This document shows positions 1 to 8,741 of a DNA stretch of 64,000 bases, in pieces (the first letter of the stretch is position 1; each line of letters begins with the position of its first letter). The DNA is from Sphingomonas sp. Root720. Its GTDB lineage: Bacteria; Pseudomonadota; Alphaproteobacteria; Sphingomonadales; Sphingomonadaceae. The stretch lies in contig NZ_LMID01000011.1 of the NCBI RefSeq assembly GCF_001428605.1, forward strand, positions 430,565 through 494,564. Reading direction: 5' to 3'. The position numbers and the translations under genes are program-made. Below the pieces are notes generated by a model. The model did not search any database. It was not told where the DNA came from and saw nothing but the letters and a program-made list of their open reading frames with translations.

Positions 1-1646
1 AAGGCCGGTTCCCACATCACCACCGCCCCTTGCTTCCAGTCCACCCAGACGGGGCGCAGGGTCAGGAGCTGGAAATCGTCGAACAGGTCGCGATGGTCCT
101 TGTCGACCGGGACGAGGAAGGGACCGGCGAGCGTGCCGTGCCGGACCCAGTCGACCATCTGCCGGAAGGGCCGTTCCGCCTCGGTCCGCTTCGCCATGCC
201 GTCGGCACGCCATTTCACCAGCGTCGCGACGTTCAGCAGCGCAAGCCCCGCGACCAGCCCCATGGCCAATGGGCGCCATCCGCGCAGCAGGCTTCCGCCC
301 AGCGCGAACAGCAGGACCAGGCGCAGGAGGACGGTCGGCGACCATCCGGCAGCGGCCGAGAATTGCGTGACGAGGATCAGGACGACCAGTGCCGCATAGC
401 CGACGACGAGCAGCGGCACCGACAGGCTCGACGGCCGGTGGCGAAAGGCCAGCAGCGCGGCGAGCAGGAGATCGACGGTCAGCAGCTGGAAGACTTGCCG
501 GTCGGGCTGGACCAGTTCGGCAAGGACGAGACATCCGGCGAGGCGTTCCCAGTCGCGCGATCCGCCATCGGTTGCCGCCCGTATCGCGGCGAGAATGACC
601 AGGCCGAAACCGACAAACTGCACGAAGCCGGCGGAGCGGACCGCGTTCAGGTTGAACAGGAGCTTGCTGTCCACCAGATAAGGGCCGGCCGCGCCCAGAA
701 CGAACAGCAGCGACCAGCCCGCCAGCACCAGCGTCCAGAAACGCGCGCCGCGGGACAGGAGCGCTGCCAGCACATAGGCGGCAAAGACCAGCGCCAGTTC
801 GAGCCGTTCGGTGGCCGGCGCGGCGTCGATCAGCGAATGATCCGGAAAATAGAGCCGCAGATAGGCGGCATAGTCGAAGGGCGGCGCGCTCCTCGTCTCG
901 AGCAGGGTGGACGCCACCCAGACGATCACCGGCGATGCGGTGAGGAGGAACACCAGCAGCGCCCGGCCGATCATCGCCGGGCCGACCGGAGCCATCGGCG
1001 CGAGCCGCGACAGGAAAGCGGGTATCGGCCAGCCGCGCACCGAAGCGAGGACAGGTGGGGCAATCGCAGCGAGCAGCCATAGCCCGACGAAGAAGTTCAG
1101 GCAGAAGACGATGCCGCAAAGCAGGCCGGCAAGAGCGAGGCGCCCGCGCTGGACGGCGAGCAACGCGCCGAGCAGTGGACCCCAGCTAAGCTCGGAATGG
1201 GTGAAATAGCCGATGAACAGGCCATGCCCCCCGATGACGGCGAGCTGGGCCAGCCACGGGGTCGCCGAAACCACCGCCATCGCCGCGACCAACGCCCACC
1301 GGCCGGACAGCCCGTTGAGCCGGAAGAAGCAGAGAAAGGCCGCGATCGCCGCCAGCCGGCCGAGGACGAGGCCGACCAGGAAGACCGCCCGGACATTGGC
1401 CTCGGTGCTGACCAGCCGTACCGCCGGCCAGGCGAGCGAGACGAATTTGTCGAGCGACCGGTAGACCGGATCGTCCCGGAACTGCGGAAGGCCGGCATAG
1501 TCGAGCACATAGGGGATGTGGAAGACGTTGTTGTTGACGCCGAAGCGGAACCCCGTCGCCGCCATCGACGCGAGGGTCGCGCCGACCAGCAGCGCGCAGA
1601 ACAACGCCCGATCGCTCCAGGACGAGCGCCCGACCCCGTTATCCAT
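1..1646 (-). CDS. Polytopic membrane protein, DUF6798/GT-C-like (partial, 3' end off window)
   Basis: I translated the minus strand from the ATG at 1646 and found one uninterrupted frame of 548 codons to the window edge. It begins MDNGVGRSSW, then shows many hydrophobic stretches (roughly ten membrane segments) separated by short loops. Near the end of the visible part comes a soluble-looking stretch with RPVWVDWKQG. From memory this 'xVDWK' tail and overall plan resemble DUF6798-type membrane proteins often found beside glycosyltransferases; I cannot confirm this. The start overlaps the end of the HAD-UbiA gene by 8 nt (ATGGATAA), so the two are translationally coupled and probably work in the same envelope or glycan pathway. 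Function unknown; a GT-C-like sugar transferase is only one possibility. The C-terminus lies outside the window. Confidence 0.8.
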   Translation of the reverse strand, partial: MDNGVGRSSWSDRALFCALLVGATLASMAATGFRFGVNNNVFHIPYVLDYAGLPQFRDDPVYRSLDKFVSLAWPAVRLVSTEANVRAVFLVGLVLGRLAAIAAFLCFFRLNGLSGRWALVAAMAVVSATPWLAQLAVIGGHGLFIGYFTHSELSWGPLLGALLAVQRGRLALAGLLCGIVFCLNFFVGLWLLAAIAPPVLASVRGWPIPAFLSRLAPMAPVGPAMIGRALLVFLLTASPVIVWVASTLLETRSAPPFDYAAYLRLYFPDHSLIDAAPATERLELALVFAAYVLAALLSRGARFWTLVLAGWSLLFVLGAAGPYLVDSKLLFNLNAVRSAGFVQFVGFGLVILAAIRAATDGGSRDWERLAGCLVLAELVQPDRQVFQLLTVDLLLAALLAFRHRPSSLSVPLLVVGYAALVVLILVTQFSAAAGWSPTVLLRLVLLFALGGSLLRGWRPLAMGLVAGLALLNVATLVKWRADGMAKRTEAERPFRQMVDWVRHGTLAGPFLVPVDKDHRDLFDDFQLLTLRPVWVDWKQGAVVMWEPA

Positions 1647-3090
1647 TCAATATCCCGATATGTGCGAAGCGCGCGACGATCATGACCGCGACGATCCCCG
1701 CCACGACGATCCGGCTTCCCTTGTCCTTGAACGAGAAGACGATCGGATCGTCATGCATCTCCTCGCGCGAGGTCTTCACCCACATGCGTCCCAGCCAATA
1801 GATCAGCCCGAAGGCGGCCAGCCACAGCAGCTGGGGGCTGGCGTAACGGTCCTGGGTCTCGGCCGAGCTGATGAACAGCCCGAAGATCACCACCGAGCAG
1901 AGCGCGCTCCCGACCCCCAGCGGCCACAGGACGGCCAGATCGGTCGACTGATAGTCCCTGCCGCGCAGGCCCATCCGGCCGCTGCGCTGCGTCACCAGCA
2001 ATTCGGTGCACCGCTTGATCAGGGCGAGGCTGAGGAACACGAAGACCGAAAAGGCCAGCAGCCATGAGCTCAGCCGGACGTCGATGGCGACCGCGCCGGC
2101 CAATATGCGCCAGCTGTAGAGCAGCGCCAGCGTCAGTACGTCGATGAGGACATATTGCTTGAGCGTCCAGCTATAGGCGCTGGTGAGCAGGAGATAGGAC
2201 AGCAGCATGACGACGAACGCCCATGACACCGCCATCGCGACGAGGATGCCGGCCACCAGACCCGCTATCGACACCGCGACTCCTTGCAGCAGGGGCAGCC
2301 GTCCGCTCGCGAAGGGCCTTCCGCTCTTTCGGGGATGGGACCGGTCATGGTCCAGGTCGACGATGTCGTTGAGGATATAGCTCGCCGAGGCCACCAGGCA
2401 GAAGGCGACGAAGGCCAGCAACACGTCCAGCGTCTTGCCGAGCTGCAGGAAGGAGAAGGCGGTCAGCAGCGGCACGAACAGCAGCGCGTTCTTCGTCCAC
2501 TGATGGACCCGCAGCGCGCGCAGCCACAGGCCGAGCCGCGGCTCCTTCGAAAGGAACTCGCGCTCGATCGTCGCCGACGCGCGGAGGCGCCGCAATTGGC
2601 CGGCCGGCACATCGACCGCGATCGCGGCTTCGGATCCCGCCCAAACCTGCATGTCGGGACCGCCATTGCCGACATAGACGAAGTGCTCGCCGATCGTGGT
2701 GCGGATCGCCGCAAGCTTCGCGGCGCCCTTCAGATTGTCGCCGTCGGACGTCGATATCACGAGATCGAACAGGCCGAGATGCCGCTGCACCTGTTCGGCG
2801 ATGCTGCTGTGCGCGGCCGTCGCGAGCACGATCCCGCGGCCCTGCGCCTTCTGTCCGCGCAGCCATGCCAGCAGCGGCTGGTTGTACGGCAGCGTCGCGC
2901 CGTCGAGCGTGACGTGGGCGGCGACCGCGCGCTTGAAGGCCGCCCGTCCGCCGAAGAGCCACGCGATCAGCCGGAACAGGTTCAGCGGCGATTTCCTGAC
3001 GAGCGCGACGATCGATTCGACCAGCGTGTCGGCCGGGGTCAGCGTGCCGTCGAGATCGACGACGAGCGGCAGCGGCGCCTGGTCAGCCAT
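1639..3090 (-). CDS. HAD-UbiA fusion: phosphatase-like domain plus UbiA-family prenyltransferase
   Basis: A 483-residue two-domain protein. The N-terminal ~190 residues are a HAD-type domain: motif I is DLDGT (D12, D14) and later GNGGPDMQ fits the motif IV region. The C-terminal ~270 residues are a UbiA-type integral-membrane prenyltransferase with the Asp-rich motif NDIVDLDHD at 241-249 and about eight membrane segments. UbiA enzymes move a polyprenyl group onto an acceptor; the subgroup with an HAD fusion resembles decaprenyl-phosphate phosphoribose synthases, which would give a lipid-linked pentose donor. I chose ATG 3090 (MADQAPLP) because translation upstream of it is Arg-rich and unlike the family. 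It overlaps the next membrane-protein gene by 8 nt. The exact acceptor cannot be read from sequence. Confidence 0.88.
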   Translation of the reverse strand: MADQAPLPLVVDLDGTLTPADTLVESIVALVRKSPLNLFRLIAWLFGGRAAFKRAVAAHVTLDGATLPYNQPLLAWLRGQKAQGRGIVLATAAHSSIAEQVQRHLGLFDLVISTSDGDNLKGAAKLAAIRTTIGEHFVYVGNGGPDMQVWAGSEAAIAVDVPAGQLRRLRASATIEREFLSKEPRLGLWLRALRVHQWTKNALLFVPLLTAFSFLQLGKTLDVLLAFVAFCLVASASYILNDIVDLDHDRSHPRKSGRPFASGRLPLLQGVAVSIAGLVAGILVAMAVSWAFVVMLLSYLLLTSAYSWTLKQYVLIDVLTLALLYSWRILAGAVAIDVRLSSWLLAFSVFVFLSLALIKRCTELLVTQRSGRMGLRGRDYQSTDLAVLWPLGVGSALCSVVIFGLFISSAETQDRYASPQLLWLAAFGLIYWLGRMWVKTSREEMHDDPIVFSFKDKGSRIVVAGIVAVMIVARFAHIGILNG

Positions 3091-3329
3091 GCGATCGCCC
3101 GATGCGCGCGCGCATCGGCGTTGAGCGAGCCGTTCCGGACCTGACCATATCCCCCCGCCGACCCCCGACCAAAGACGCGCTTTCCGATCGCCCGATTCGG
3201 GCGGGATTGCAAGCCGGCCCGCTGCGGCACGGCGCGCGCCATGCCCGGAATCCCATGTCGCGGCGTCCAAATTGAAAGCAGACCGCTTTCCATCTATGGG
3301 TCCGTATCGGCGCGGACTATGGGAACGAC

Positions 3330-4196
3330 ATGCTGACGGTGTTCGCAGACCTGCCCCTCCTCGCCAAGGTCGTGGTGAGCCAGATCGTGTGGCTCTTCAT
3401 CCTGATCGCGCTGTTCGTTCCGCTCGAACGGCTGGCGGGGGTCAGTCGCCAGTCGATCCGGCGGCCGCAGATGCTGATGGACCTCGGCTATTTCTTTCTG
3501 TCCGGCCTGATCCCCGTCTTCGTGCTGGCCGTTCCGCTCGGAACGGTGGCGGCCCTTTCCAACCAGGCGCTGCCCCAGGCCTATCGCATCTGGATCGTCG
3601 GCCTGCCGATCTCCGTCCAGATCGGACTCGCGGTTCTGATCGGCGAGTTCGGCTTTTACTGGGGCCACCGGATCATGCACCAGGTGCCCTGGCTGTGGCG
3701 GTTCCACGCCATCCATCACGAACCGGTCAGGATGGACTGGCTGGTCAATACCCGCGCCCATCCGATCGACGTCATCTTCACGCGGATGTTCGGGCTCAGC
3801 CTCGTCAACATGGCCGGGCTCGGCACCCCGGGATCGGGATCGGGCAGCATCGTGCCCATCGTCGTGCTGATCATCGGAACCATATGGGGTTTCTTCATCC
3901 ACGCCAATCTGAACGTCCGGCTGGGCTGGTTCGAGCATATCCTGTCGTCGCCGCGCTTCCATCACTGGCACCATTCGCGGGTCGATCATGTGAACCGCAA
4001 TTATGCGTCGACGCTGCCGATCTACGACCGCCTTTTCGGGACCCACCATCTTCCCGCGAAGCAATGGCCTCCCAGCTACGGCATCGCGCCGGAGAACCGC
4101 CCCGAGATGCTGATCGCCGCGCCGAGTGACGGCGAGGCGGAGACGCTCTCCCCGGCCACCGGCGACGACGGCGGGGCCGCTCAGAACCGCGCGTAG
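3330..4196 (+). CDS. Fatty acid hydroxylase/sterol desaturase superfamily membrane di-iron enzyme
   Basis: A 288-residue protein with four to five membrane segments and the histidine clusters of the superfamily: HRIMH at 113-117, HAIHH at 126-130, H191, and HHWHH at 211-215. These bind a di-iron centre that hydroxylates or desaturates lipids using oxygen. Known relatives act on fatty acids, sterols, carotenoids (CrtZ/CrtW-like) or alkylglycerol; nothing here decides the substrate. The gene is divergent from the HAD-UbiA gene and its last 16 bp overlap the end of the MBOAT gene on the other strand. The Ala/Gly/Asp-rich tail after about residue 265 looks like a disordered extension. Confidence 0.88.
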   Translation: MLTVFADLPLLAKVVVSQIVWLFILIALFVPLERLAGVSRQSIRRPQMLMDLGYFFLSGLIPVFVLAVPLGTVAALSNQALPQAYRIWIVGLPISVQIGLAVLIGEFGFYWGHRIMHQVPWLWRFHAIHHEPVRMDWLVNTRAHPIDVIFTRMFGLSLVNMAGLGTPGSGSGSIVPIVVLIIGTIWGFFIHANLNVRLGWFEHILSSPRFHHWHHSRVDHVNRNYASTLPIYDRLFGTHHLPAKQWPPSYGIAPENRPEMLIAAPSDGEAETLSPATGDDGGAAQNRA

Positions 4197-5596
4197 ATAA
4201 ACGCCACGGGGGACGTGGGCAGGACGAAGCAGACGAAGACGGCGCACCCGGCCGCCATCGCCTGCACGGGAGCCGGCCATCGGGCGAAGCGGCCTTCGAG
4301 GTCCGGCATCCAGCGGTCCGGCAGGAAGCTCGACAGGGCGGCCAGGCCGAGGACGAGAAACGCAACGTCGCTCACCGGCATTCTGAAATCGCCGAAGTTG
4401 GTGAGGCCCGCCAGAATCGACAGGCATTTCTCGACCGTGTCTGCCCGGAACAGGATTCGCGCGAAGGATATGATCGTGAAGGTCGCCGCGATGGCGACGA
4501 CGAGCCCCGCCCCCTGCGGATCGTCCCGTCGCCCGCGCCGTTCCGTCGACTTGCGGCGATATCGCTCCCAGCAGACGAGAGACCCGTGGATCAGGCCGTA
4601 TAGCGCGAAATTGAGCGTCGACCCGTGCCACATGCCGATCGCGACGAAGGTGATCAGCAGATTGACATAGACGTTGCCGTATTTCGCCCCGCCGAGCGCG
4701 AAATAGAGATAGTCGCGAAAGAAGGACGACATGCTGATGTGCCAGCGCTGCCAGAAATTCGATATCGAGGCGGCGAGATAGGGTCGGGCGAAATTGATGG
4801 GAAGCTCGAAACCCATCAGCCGGGCGGCACCGCGGACGATATCGGTATAGCCCGACAGGTCGAAATAGACCTGGAAGCTGTAGGCGAAGATCGCAGTCAG
4901 AAGGAAGGGTCCGGCATGGCCTTCGGGATGGGCAAAGGCCGGATTGACGAACTGGTTTCCCAATATGTCGGCGATGACGAGTTTCTTGATGAGACCCTGC
5001 GCGATCAGGAAGAGCGCCGTCGACGCCTGGCTTCCGTCGGCGATCCTGATCGGCCGTTCGAGCTGGGGAAGGAAATCCGTTGCCCGGCTGATCGGGCCGA
5101 CCAGCAGCTTGGGGAAGAAGGTGATGAAGCAGGCATAGTCCAGCGCCGGCGCAGGCTTCTTCAGCCTGCCGCGATGGATGTCGAACGGATAGGACAGCGC
5201 CTGGAAGGTGTAGAAGGATATGCCGATCGGCCAGAGGCCGGCGCCGATCCAGTCCTCGAGGATCCGCAAGTCCGGTGCGAGCAGGTTCGGAGCGCCGGGA
5301 ATCACGGGCAGATATTTGTAGAGGAGGAGCGGCAGCAGGCCGACGATCGTGCCAGCCCATAGCCAGCGGCTTCGTTCCTCATGGTCGGCGGCGGCGAAGA
5401 TGCGGTTCCCGGTGAAATGGCTGACCGTGCCGACAAAGCCCAATATCAGGATGAACCGGACGTCGTAGGTGGCGTAGAACAGCAGGCTCAGGAGGATGAG
5501 CAGCCATTTCTTCGACGTCTCGGACTTTCGCAGAAGCAGCAGGAGGAGACAGCCCGCGATCGTCAGTAGGAAGAAGGCGGGCGATGTGACTTGCAT
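4181..5596 (-). CDS. MBOAT-family membrane O-acyltransferase (AlgI/DltB-like)
   Basis: A 471-residue polytopic protein with the MBOAT signatures: FYTFQALSY (128-136), a GPI motif at 167-169, QRWHISMSSFFRDY with H286, and the nearly invariant catalytic histidine in GMWHGSTLNF (H324). AlgI-type MBOATs transfer acetyl groups across the membrane to a periplasmic partner that acetylates polysaccharides. The gene directly upstream encodes an SGNH esterase-fold protein, with stop and start overlapping by one base (TGATG), which matches the usual MBOAT-plus-SGNH acetylation pair. Likely role: O-acetylation of an exopolysaccharide or other envelope glycan. The polymer is not encoded here. Confidence 0.92.
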   Translation of the reverse strand: MQVTSPAFFLLTIAGCLLLLLLRKSETSKKWLLILLSLLFYATYDVRFILILGFVGTVSHFTGNRIFAAADHEERSRWLWAGTIVGLLPLLLYKYLPVIPGAPNLLAPDLRILEDWIGAGLWPIGISFYTFQALSYPFDIHRGRLKKPAPALDYACFITFFPKLLVGPISRATDFLPQLERPIRIADGSQASTALFLIAQGLIKKLVIADILGNQFVNPAFAHPEGHAGPFLLTAIFAYSFQVYFDLSGYTDIVRGAARLMGFELPINFARPYLAASISNFWQRWHISMSSFFRDYLYFALGGAKYGNVYVNLLITFVAIGMWHGSTLNFALYGLIHGSLVCWERYRRKSTERRGRRDDPQGAGLVVAIAATFTIISFARILFRADTVEKCLSILAGLTNFGDFRMPVSDVAFLVLGLAALSSFLPDRWMPDLEGRFARWPAPVQAMAAGCAVFVCFVLPTSPVAFIYARF

Positions 5597-6711
5597 CAGT
5601 TCGGTCCCAGGGCCGCAAGAAGATGGGGATAGATCGCCTTCGCCACCGCCTGTTCGCCGAGCGGCGTCAAATGTGTCGAATCGAGGAAATGCCGCCTCCC
5701 GCCGGGAACCAGTTTCGATATGTCGACGAAGCGCTGCCCATATTCGGCCGCAACCTCCCTCTGGACGCCGGTCAGGCTTCGCTCGGCGCGGTAGATTCCA
5801 TCGAGGCTGAAGCAGTCGTCATAATAGGACAGCGCCGTTCGGGCGACCTGCTCCTGCTGGATCAGCGGCATTTCCTTCCGGTAGGCCTTGACGCTGGTGA
5901 CCATGATCATGTCTATCCCCCGCTGCCGCGCCGTCCTGAACATCGCCCTCAACTCCTCGCGGTAGGAGGCGAGATACGCCGCGTCGAACGTGTCGGGCTT
6001 GGCCGGCCCGGACGGGCTCAGGAGGTGGCTGGTCCGTATGGCGATCGTGTTCTTCTTGGTGATATCCCGCAGGAGCAGCGCCTTTTCCAGCGCCGGATAG
6101 GGGAGCGCGATCCGCGTATTCGGCCGCACGCGGGACCGCACCTGGCACAGCCCGGCGATATCGTTGGAGCCCGCATAGAGGATGATCAGGCGGGGCCGGA
6201 GGTTAACCACCCGTACATCGAGCATGCGGTGCATGTCGTGGAGCCAATAGCCGGGAATACCGGCGTCGATGACGTTGACCGGCCTGTCCGGATAGTGCGC
6301 GCGTAATCGGACTGCCAGTCGCTGCGAGAAGGTCTGCTCGTTGGTCGGGGTATAGACGCCCGCGACCGTCGACGCGCCGATCACCGCGATCCGCAGCTCG
6401 TTCGGCAAGGGGCGAGCCGGAATGTCGGGACTGCGAAGCCCGTAGCGGTTGGTTCTGATCCGGATGTCGGTCCCACCGATCACGCTGTTCGGTCGATAGA
6501 CGCTGAGGCCCGTCGCCGGATCGACAATGTAGGTGGAGACTTGCCTCAGCGGGTTGAGCAGGCTGGTGCCGGTCTTGATCTGCGAGCGGATCTGCAGCGC
6601 GAGCTCGGCCGACGCTAGGCCGAACGCGAGCAGGCCGATCGCCAGCCAGCCGTTCGGCACGGCGCGCCTCGACGGCTTCCCAAGATCGGTCAAAGGCCCC
6701 CCCTTCCCCAA
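5596..6711 (-). CDS. SGNH/GDSL-fold hydrolase, probable partner of the MBOAT acyltransferase
   Basis: A 371-residue protein with one N-terminal membrane anchor (about residues 21-40) and an SGNH fold facing the periplasm. Visible blocks: GAS with S114, Gly at 151 in DAGIPGY, GSND with N183, and the C-terminal DSTH with D344 and H347. In AlgJ/AlgX- or PatB-type systems such a protein takes the acetyl group from the MBOAT and places it on the polymer, or acts as an esterase. Its stop codon overlaps the MBOAT start by one base. The 5' end lies 19 bp after the chorismate mutase gene on the same strand, so all three may be one transcript. Confidence 0.88.
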   Translation of the reverse strand: MGKGGPLTDLGKPSRRAVPNGWLAIGLLAFGLASAELALQIRSQIKTGTSLLNPLRQVSTYIVDPATGLSVYRPNSVIGGTDIRIRTNRYGLRSPDIPARPLPNELRIAVIGASTVAGVYTPTNEQTFSQRLAVRLRAHYPDRPVNVIDAGIPGYWLHDMHRMLDVRVVNLRPRLIILYAGSNDIAGLCQVRSRVRPNTRIALPYPALEKALLLRDITKKNTIAIRTSHLLSPSGPAKPDTFDAAYLASYREELRAMFRTARQRGIDMIMVTSVKAYRKEMPLIQQEQVARTALSYYDDCFSLDGIYRAERSLTGVQREVAAEYGQRFVDISKLVPGGRRHFLDSTHLTPLGEQAVAKAIYPHLLAALGPN

Positions 6712-6730
6712 TGCTAGTCCCTAACCGGCG

Positions 6731-7072
6731 TCAGCCCTCGTCCGCCGGCCCTCGGTCGAAAACATCGAGTTCGTGCGCGATCGAGCCCTCGACGAGCATG
6801 TCGTAGAGGCGATAGGCGAGCTTGGGCGGAAAGCCGCGGTCATCGGCCACCTTGACGGCATGGGCGATCACCTCCGCCTTGCGTACCTCGTCGCGGACGG
6901 CCTCGCGGATCGGCTTGATCCGCGCGGCCGCCTCGATATAGCGCATCCGCTCGGCGAGCAGGCTGACGATCAGCGTGTCGAGGCTGTCGATCGCCGCCCG
7001 GACCTCCCCCATCTCGGTGCACTCGGCGGCAGGAACGGCTCTGGGCGGTGCTTTCTCGATCTTCTCGGTCAT
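6731..7072 (-). CDS. Chorismate mutase, monofunctional AroQ type
   Basis: A 113-residue all-helical protein of the AroQ fold. It shows the family pattern of helix 1 (IDSLDTLIVSLLAER) followed by RIKPIREAVRDEVRKAEV and a C-terminal helix with YRLYDMLVEGSI. The enzyme converts chorismate to prephenate, the first step towards phenylalanine and tyrosine. The length and the RDEVRKAEV stretch are close to PchB-like or stand-alone chorismate mutases rather than to fused PheA/TyrA forms. It sits between the surface-modification genes and rpsD; this is not an aromatic operon, so co-regulation with neighbours is doubtful. Confidence 0.85.
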   Translation of the reverse strand: MTEKIEKAPPRAVPAAECTEMGEVRAAIDSLDTLIVSLLAERMRYIEAAARIKPIREAVRDEVRKAEVIAHAVKVADDRGFPPKLAYRLYDMLVEGSIAHELDVFDRGPADEG

Positions 7073-7284
7073 GCTGCCCCATTAGCGAAGCCGCACAGGC
7101 TTGACTATCCGCCTCTTCGCCGTCATAGGCGCGCCTTCGCAATCGGCCCCACACCCCGGTGAAGTGGTGGCCCTGCCGGATCCCCAGAACTTCTTGGCGG
7201 AACCGCGCAGCGCGAAATACCGGGATCGACCCCGCCCCGCTTCGGCGACGGCGGGCAACGTTGTAGCGATTGAAGGAAGACATC

Positions 7285-7899
7285 ATGTCGAAGCGCACCA
7301 GCGCCAAGTACAAGCTCGACCGCCGCATGGGCGAGAACATCTGGGGTCGCCCGAAGAGCCCGGTCAACAAGCGCGAATATGGTCCCGGCCAGCACGGACA
7401 GCGTCGCAAGGGCAAGATGTCGGACTACGGCATCCAGCTCAAGGCGAAGCAGAAGCTCAAGGGCTATTATGGCGACGTCACCGAGAAGCAGTTCAAGCGG
7501 AACTATACCGAAGCTTCGCGGATGAAGGGCGACACCTCGCAGAACCTGATCGGCCTGCTCGAGCGCCGCCTCGACGCGGTCGTCTACCGCGCCAAGTTCG
7601 CGCCGACGATCTTCGCCGCCCGCCAGCTGGTCAGCCACGGCCACATCCGCGTCAACGGCGTGAAATGCAACATCGCGTCGCGCCAGGTGAAGCCGGGCGA
7701 CGAGATCACGCTCGGCTCCAAGGCGCAGGAAATGGCGCTGGTCCTCGAGGCCCAGGGCCTTTCCGAGCGCGACGTCCCCGAATATATCGCCCAGGACGGC
7801 GGCGCGAAGGTCACCTTCGTGCGCGTGCCGACCCTCGACGAGGTGCCCTACCCGGTTAAGATGGAGCCGAACCTGGTCGTCGAGTTCTACTCGCGCTGA
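7285..7899 (+). CDS. rpsD: 30S ribosomal protein S4
   Basis: A 204-residue protein starting [16 protein letters not shown], with the GPGQHGQRR segment and the S4 RNA-binding domain around residues 94-155 ([11 protein letters not shown]...[13 protein letters not shown]). S4 binds 16S rRNA and starts assembly of the small subunit. I chose ATG 7285 over an in-frame ATG five codons upstream because GAAGGA lies just before it and S4 proteins start at MSKR/MARR. It is a single-gene unit here, followed by a strong hairpin; no other ribosomal protein genes lie nearby, as is usual for rpsD in sphingomonads. Confidence 0.98.
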   Translation: MSKRTSAKYKLDRRMGENIWGRPKSPVNKREYGPGQHGQRRKGKMSDYGIQLKAKQKLKGYYGDVTEKQFKRNYTEASRMKGDTSQNLIGLLERRLDAVVYRAKFAPTIFAARQLVSHGHIRVNGVKCNIASRQVKPGDEITLGSKAQEMALVLEAQGLSERDVPEYIAQDGGAKVTFVRVPTLDEVPYPVKMEPNLVVEFYSR

Positions 7900-7924
7900 T
7901 CGGTCTCCGGATCGGAACAAGCGA

Positions 7925-7949
7925 AGGGCGGCCCTCGGGCCGCCCTATT
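7925..7949 (+). terminator. Hairpin terminator after rpsD
   Basis: Perfect inverted repeat: AGGGCGGCCC at 7925-7934 and GGGCCGCCCT at 7937-7946, 26 bp after the rpsD stop. Only ATT follows instead of a full T tract, so it is a GC-rich terminator of the kind common in this group; it could also slow transcription coming from the opposite strand. Confidence 0.7.
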
Positions 7950-8016
7950 GCGTTCAGGCCTGTCGCGCCCGAAGCGATCGCGCGCCTGCCCGATCGATCG
8001 CCCCCGATCGTTCGCC

Positions 8017-8655
8017 TCAGGGCGCGTAAGCGCGCAGGAAGACGTTCGCGGCCATGTCCGCATCGGCTTCGATCTGCGCCGCGTCGACCAGATCGATCCG
8101 CCCCAGCAGCAGTTGCTGGTGGTTGTTATACAGGCACATCGCGATCAGCAGCTTCGCCGCCTGCCGGGGATCGCCGCGGCGAAGCCCCCCCTGCTCCATC
8201 GCCATATCGATGAAATCGCCCAGCAGCCGGGTCATCGTGTTCGGCGCGCGCTGGTAGAATATCTCACCGATCTCGGGGAAACGCCCCGCCTCGGCATGGA
8301 TCAGCCGGTGGAGAGAGACCGATGGCGCACTCGTCACCTTTTCGATGAAGCGCCGGCAGAAGCTGCGCAGTGTCGCCTCGACGTCCGATCCCGGCTTCAG
8401 CAGCGATATGATCTCCCGACGGAAGTCCAGCGTCGCCTGATCCAGCACGGCTTCGAACAGCGCTTCCTTGGACGGGAAGTAACTCCACAATGTCGCCTTG
8501 GAGCCACCGACCGCGGCTGCGATCCCCGACATGGTCGTCGCCGCATAGCCATGCTGCAGGAAATAGGAACGCGCGACGCCGATGATCGCATCGCGGCGAT
8601 CGAGCTTCCTCGCCTCGCGGCGACTCAGGAGCGGCTTATCCTCGTCCATATTCAT
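8017..8655 (-). CDS. TetR/AcrR-family repressor, likely regulator of the adjacent efflux operon
   Basis: A 212-residue protein. The N-terminal DNA-binding domain is clear: RDAIIGVARSYFLQHGYAAT, then the helix-turn-helix MSGIAAAVGGSKATLWSYF, then SKEALFEAV. The C-terminal ligand domain has the features of the AcrR/AefR-type C-terminal family. TetR proteins bind a palindrome as dimers and release it on binding a ligand, typically a pump substrate. The gene is divergent from the outer-membrane channel/EmrA/EmrB operon, with a palindrome right at its start codon, so it most likely represses both itself and the operon. Alternative start: the third codon is also ATG. Confidence 0.93.
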   Translation of the reverse strand: MNMDEDKPLLSRREARKLDRRDAIIGVARSYFLQHGYAATTMSGIAAAVGGSKATLWSYFPSKEALFEAVLDQATLDFRREIISLLKPGSDVEATLRSFCRRFIEKVTSAPSVSLHRLIHAEAGRFPEIGEIFYQRAPNTMTRLLGDFIDMAMEQGGLRRGDPRQAAKLLIAMCLYNNHQQLLLGRIDLVDAAQIEADADMAANVFLRAYAP

Positions 8656-8688
8656 ACCGTACTATATGGTACAGTTTTAGATTGACAA
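8656..8688. promoter_or_regulatory. TetR-type operator overlapping the regulator's promoter
   Basis: A 20-bp palindrome at 8656-8675: arms ACCGTAC and GTACAGT around a 6-bp centre (6 of 7 pairs match). On the minus strand a good promoter overlaps it: -35 TTGTCA (8688-8683), 16-bp spacer, -10 TATAGT (8666-8661). On the plus strand a perfect -35-like TTGACA (8682-8687) overlaps the same bases, but I see no good -10 for it. A further half-site, ACAGTACGGT, lies at 8725-8734, just before the efflux operon's first start codon. Confidence 0.7.
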
Positions 8689-8741
8689 GAGGCGAGGCCA
8701 AGCGCACATCGCCGACGATACCAGACAGTACGGTTTTCTTG

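Noticed and set aside
3091..3270. 60-codon N-terminal extension of the HAD-UbiA gene
   Set aside because: The extension is Arg/Gly-rich and unlike HAD proteins; ATG 3090 begins directly at the first beta strand.
8682..8741. TTG start 60 bp upstream for the first efflux channel gene
   Set aside because: It falls in the promoter/-35 region and would put 20 polar residues before the lipoprotein signal.
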